Below are positions 63,916-64,000 of a stretch of 64,000 nt of DNA, in pieces. Position 1 is the stretch's first letter; every line of letters starts with the position of its first letter. A program made the translations under genes and the position numbers. This stretch comes from Circinella umbellata. Its lineage: Eukaryota; Mucoromycota; Mucoromycetes; Mucorales; Lichtheimiaceae. The notes beneath the pieces were generated by a model, which saw nothing but the letters and a program-made list of their open reading frames with translations, made no database searches and was not told the origin of the DNA. The DNA lies in contig JAIWNF010000056.1 in the NCBI GenBank assembly GCA_025093555.1, positions 62,001 through 126,000 on the forward strand, written 5' to 3'.

Positions 63916-64000
63916 ATGGAGGAAGATAGTATACCAAGGAGTTTCTGGCTAGCAGTATCGTTTGCTGGTGTGGCTTGTGGGAGCGCTATCATATTATCTT
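63916..64000 (+). CDS. Start of a membrane protein, cut by the window end
   Basis: An ATG at 63916 opens a frame that stays open to the end of the window: MEEDSIPRSFWLAVSFAGVA followed by CGSAIILS. A short acidic start leading straight into a small-residue-rich hydrophobic helix is typical of transporters such as MFS members, but 28 residues are too few to be sure. A T-rich region lies directly upstream. Confidence 0.45.
   Translation, partial: MEEDSIPRSFWLAVSFAGVACGSAIILS

Overview
The window looks like nuclear DNA of an early-diverging filamentous fungus, most likely Mucoromycota (Mucorales-like). It is AT-rich, almost every gene is cut by short GT-AG introns, regulators carry long Gln/Ser tracts, and several products are fungus-specific (Mdm10, Dlt1, Dgk1, a Lee1-like CCCH protein). 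The species assignment is inference. All exon models were read by eye from splice signals and protein similarity.

Layout. 1-2424 (+): 3' part of a BRD8/Bdc1-type bromodomain gene. 2960-4418 (-): GATA zinc-finger factor ending in polyGln. 4.4-16.2 kb: a gene-poor tract with a 799-bp terminal-inverted-repeat element (11385-12183). 16.2-30.7 kb is gene-dense: AP-1-like bZIP (+), UNC-93-like membrane protein (+), Dlt1 (-), a charged nuclear-type protein (+), CTP-dependent diacylglycerol kinase Dgk1 (+), CCCH protein (-) and mitochondrial processing peptidase beta (-). 30861-31832 (-): Mediator subunit Med10, whose introns hold a perfect (TC)87 tract and a (GA)11 tract. 32.9-38.2 kb: LINE graveyard with two tandem remnants of one family (+) and a zf-RVT tail of another (-). 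39162-41609 (+): MFS anion:cation symporter that appears decayed. 41986-50035 (-): eRF1, Mdm10 and a CLC Cl-/H+ exchanger. 50-56.4 kb: gene-poor, with one possible tiny spliced gene and AT-rich coding relics. 63916-end (+): the first codons of a membrane protein.

The main discovery is at 56407-61971: what looks like a complete DNA transposon. It has 22-bp imperfect terminal inverted repeats (16/22 identical) and is bracketed by a perfect 10-bp direct repeat, CTAAAATGGG. It carries one five-exon gene for a 1474-residue protein. That protein combines a zinc-ribbon-like N-terminal module, DDE-transposase-like motifs (candidate D420, D490, E1056) and a complete DEDDy 3'-5' exonuclease (WRN/DnaQ-like) lying between the second Asp and the Glu. 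The ends hold short subterminal repeats and a 41-nt perfect hairpin. I know of no characterised transposon with a proofreading-type exonuclease embedded in its transposase, so this is the best candidate here for an undescribed system.

Functional grouping. The housekeeping genes serve chromatin and transcription (BRD8, Med10, GATA, bZIP), translation termination (eRF1), mitochondria (MPP beta, Mdm10), lipid synthesis (Dgk1) and ion homeostasis (CLC). They look like independent eukaryotic genes, not a co-regulated cluster. Mobile elements of three types (LINE, TIR/MITE-like, exonuclease-transposase) fill the gaps between them.
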